In this document: piece by piece, positions 62,231 to 64,000 of the stretch
Numbering within the stretch: the first letter of the stretch is position 1
How the letters are laid out: every line of letters starts with the position of its first letter
Assembly: GCA_018389105.1 (NCBI GenBank)
Contig: JACATO010000045.1
Span: 62,001 to 126,000, forward strand
Length of the DNA: 64,000 nucleotides
Reading direction: 5' to 3'
Source: Nautilus pompilius
Lineage: Eukaryota; Mollusca; Cephalopoda; Nautilida; Nautilidae
Notes under the pieces: model-generated
The model's database searches: none
The model's input: only the letters and a program-made list of their open reading frames with translations
What the model was told of the DNA's origin: nothing
Made by a program: the position numbers and the translations under genes

Positions 62231-62405
62231 CTAGAAATTATAACTTTTCTTACAATGAAACAATATGCTTGATGTTATTGGAATAGATGCACAACAGTAA
62301 TATAGAAATACTGTAATGAACAGATTTGATAACAACTGCTTTCGACAAAATGCGAGCTAATTTACAGGAAAAATTATTTTTATGCAAGACCTTTGCACAC
62401 CGCTG

Positions 62406-64000
62406 TATATATTGAGAATTAGGTTCGAAAGTCGTGCACCGTCTATGACTAAAACTGATCTGGTCAGTCACGAAAATACTAAAGTGAAGATTATAATGCA
62501 GTTTTATTAAACACAAAAAGTCACAATGACCCAGTGACATTATTATTAGTCGACTGAAAATGTTTTACCTTTTTCGTTCTTTAATCTTATGGGCGGGCGG
62601 TTAGAACAATCTCCTGACTTTTTTAGACAAAGATTGGAATTTTTTTATTTGTTATATTTAAAGATGAACAATTCTAACATCAGCGTCTTGAAAATCGCAT
62701 CGGCATTCGTACCACGTCCATTACCCTAGCGTTTTCAGTCGACTAATTATTCAGCGAGGGAACCGAAGGTAGGGAGATTTTTTTGTCTTTTAGTTAAGTG
62801 AGCAAGAATCAGAAGAGCGAAGGAATTTCTACGATCCTGCCAGCGGGCGACAGAGAGTCTCCGTAAAGGTCAGAACGACACCGGTAACCGGAATTGTCTA
62901 CCACCAATCTCTGATCAGATTTGGGAAGCCAAACTATGGAGCTGTTGTCACAGCCATAAATTAAACTCACCGGAGCGAAGCTTTCATCGCTAAGGAAAAC
63001 TGCCAGTTTACGGGAGCGGCCGTTTTGTATCTAAGAACGCGTAAAATTGATAGGAGGGATGAAGTCGACGTTTCAAAGTTCACCAACAGGTGGCGGAAAT
63101 AACCTTTGGGCTGGCACACTGTGGGAAGACTATTTGGGCGAGGCTATAACCAACTCCACATGCTTGGACCGCCGATTACAGCCTCGTCTATTTGTTTAAT
63201 TAGGAATTAATAGTGCTGTTAACTTCCTGTCCCGCTGGTCTGGTTTTCCTCTCCTGCGTTTGAAACTGTTGATGGTGTCTCGTAGCTCTGAAGAATGGCA
63301 CGTATAATAAAACTGTCCGGAAAACGTAAATTGTGACTGGTAGCCGGCAAATTATCATCAAAATTAATTTATTGAAATTGGTATAGTTGGCAAAAAAGAC
63401 CCAAAGATGTTCAGAGTATGAATGCAATTTCAATAAACACCCATGAGGTTTATTAACCACATGTAGACGTTAATACAGCCTTACGTTGGTGATTCATCAC
63501 TGTAGCTTTGCGGAGAATATTGATCAGCATCCATTGGAGCTTCGAGCAGGAATGTGACGAGTCAATAACCTGGTCTCGAATAGACGCTTGGTCAGCCATC
63601 GGAGAAACTTCGAGTAGGATCCTAATCATCCGTCAGCGAACTCCTGAATAGGTCCTGATTAGTCGATCAGTAGTTCTAAGTAGTATTTTGACTAGTTAAC
63701 GAGGTATTTTTGAGCAAACTTCGGATCGGCCATTAGCAAAGCGTCAAAAAGATTTACCCCGTGTTTCCAAAAAAAAAAACAAAAAGACAGAGCGGGAGAC
63801 TTTTTAATACAACTCCAGACAAATTTTTAATCTGTAGTTAATCTTCAGAATAATTTGTGTAAGTAGTTCACCGGCAAAGCCGCGCTCTTTATCGAGGTAG
63901 GAAAGATAATGAAAAATAAAGCCTTAGAATTGACCAGGATTCGAGCCGTGAGCGATTCTTCATCTCGCGTTCCTAACACCAGCATTGTTACCCGGGATCC
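62406..64000. other. Non-coding sequence after the Tc1 element
   Basis: Nothing gene-like recognised. CTCF-like CCAACAGGTGGCGG at 63083. Minus-strand GGCTCGAATCC (63937-63947) near the window end is one mismatch from tRNA box B and may belong to a tRNA-derived SINE that continues toward or beyond the edge. Confidence 0.5.

Larger units (their letters stand above)
60729..62405 (+). mobile_element. Tc1-like DNA transposon, decayed, with IR/DR-type ends
   Basis: Seen: a transposase-like frame (61105-62085) lies between inverted repeats. The inner pair is clear. The left copy at about 60952-60994 and the reverse complement of the right copy at about 62185-62230 share GTGTGCAAAAGTG with good similarity on both sides. 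An outer pair also fits. CAGCGGTGTGCAAAGG read on the minus strand ends at 62405 next to a TA, and a weaker match, CACACATGTGCC, begins at 60729 after a TA (about 15 of 25 positions agree). Known: Tc1/mariner elements insert at TA, start CAG/CAC, are about 1.6 kb long, and one group carries two direct repeats in each terminal repeat. The 1,677-bp span fits that design. The spacing between repeats differs on the two sides (about 237 and 193 bp). The outer left end is the uncertain part; the inner ends and the transposase are secure. The element is non-autonomous now because its gene is broken. Confidence 0.85.

Overview
The window looks like 64 kb of nuclear DNA from an animal, mostly intergenic or intronic and without an intact, recognisable protein-coding gene. 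Evidence for this: nearly all open frames are short and lie on both strands at chance density; composition alternates between AT-rich stretches and short CpG-containing GC-rich islands; there are long (CT)n/(GA)n and other microsatellites; and the only recognisable proteins are decayed transposable elements of animal type (a Tc1/mariner transposase and two Penelope-like reverse transcriptases). A marine invertebrate, perhaps a mollusc or another lophotrochozoan, would fit, but this is inference and no diagnostic gene is present.

Layout. 1-20.6 kb: unique non-coding DNA with a few GC-rich blocks (4.4-5.2, 9.2-9.6, 12.8-13.6, 16.2-16.8 kb), CTCF-like cores, and a perfect RFX X-box palindrome at 10.68 kb. 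20.66-20.88 kb: first (CT)n array carrying TGACGTCA-type units. 23.1-23.8 kb: G/C-rich segment with several CTCF-like cores and a 20-base poly(G). 24.4-26.5 kb: two collinear, broken Penelope-like RT remnants on the + strand. 27.18-27.69 kb and 28.93-29.75 kb: two satellite arrays in opposite orientation built from (CT)n plus TGACGTCA (CRE-like) units. 31.74-31.99 kb: three nearly identical 80-bp tandem copies. 34.2-35.7 kb: the strongest GC/CpG-rich block, with a composite CRE/E-box. 35.8-36.0 and 37.6-37.7 kb: (CT)n. 39.70-40.35 kb: a 31-bp minisatellite of about 21 units. 46.2-46.7 (GA)n and 47.1-47.4 (CT)n: a second opposed purine/pyrimidine pair. 52.4-52.56 kb: a possible CRE + TATA promoter. 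57.03-57.13 kb: a four-copy 19-bp CRE array. 58.78-58.86 kb: a possible short coding exon (ATG to GTGAGT). 60.73-62.41 kb: a nearly complete but dead Tc1-like element with IR/DR-type ends.

No genes can be shown to work together. The most distinctive property is the repeated pairing of CT/GA microsatellite with the palindromic octamer TGACGTCA at four separate loci, two of them in inverted orientation. I count 24 perfect octamers inside these arrays and at least 6 more in unique sequence, against about one expected per 64 kb by chance. Whether this is only a satellite family or also a reservoir of bZIP (CREB/ATF) binding sites cannot be decided from sequence alone.
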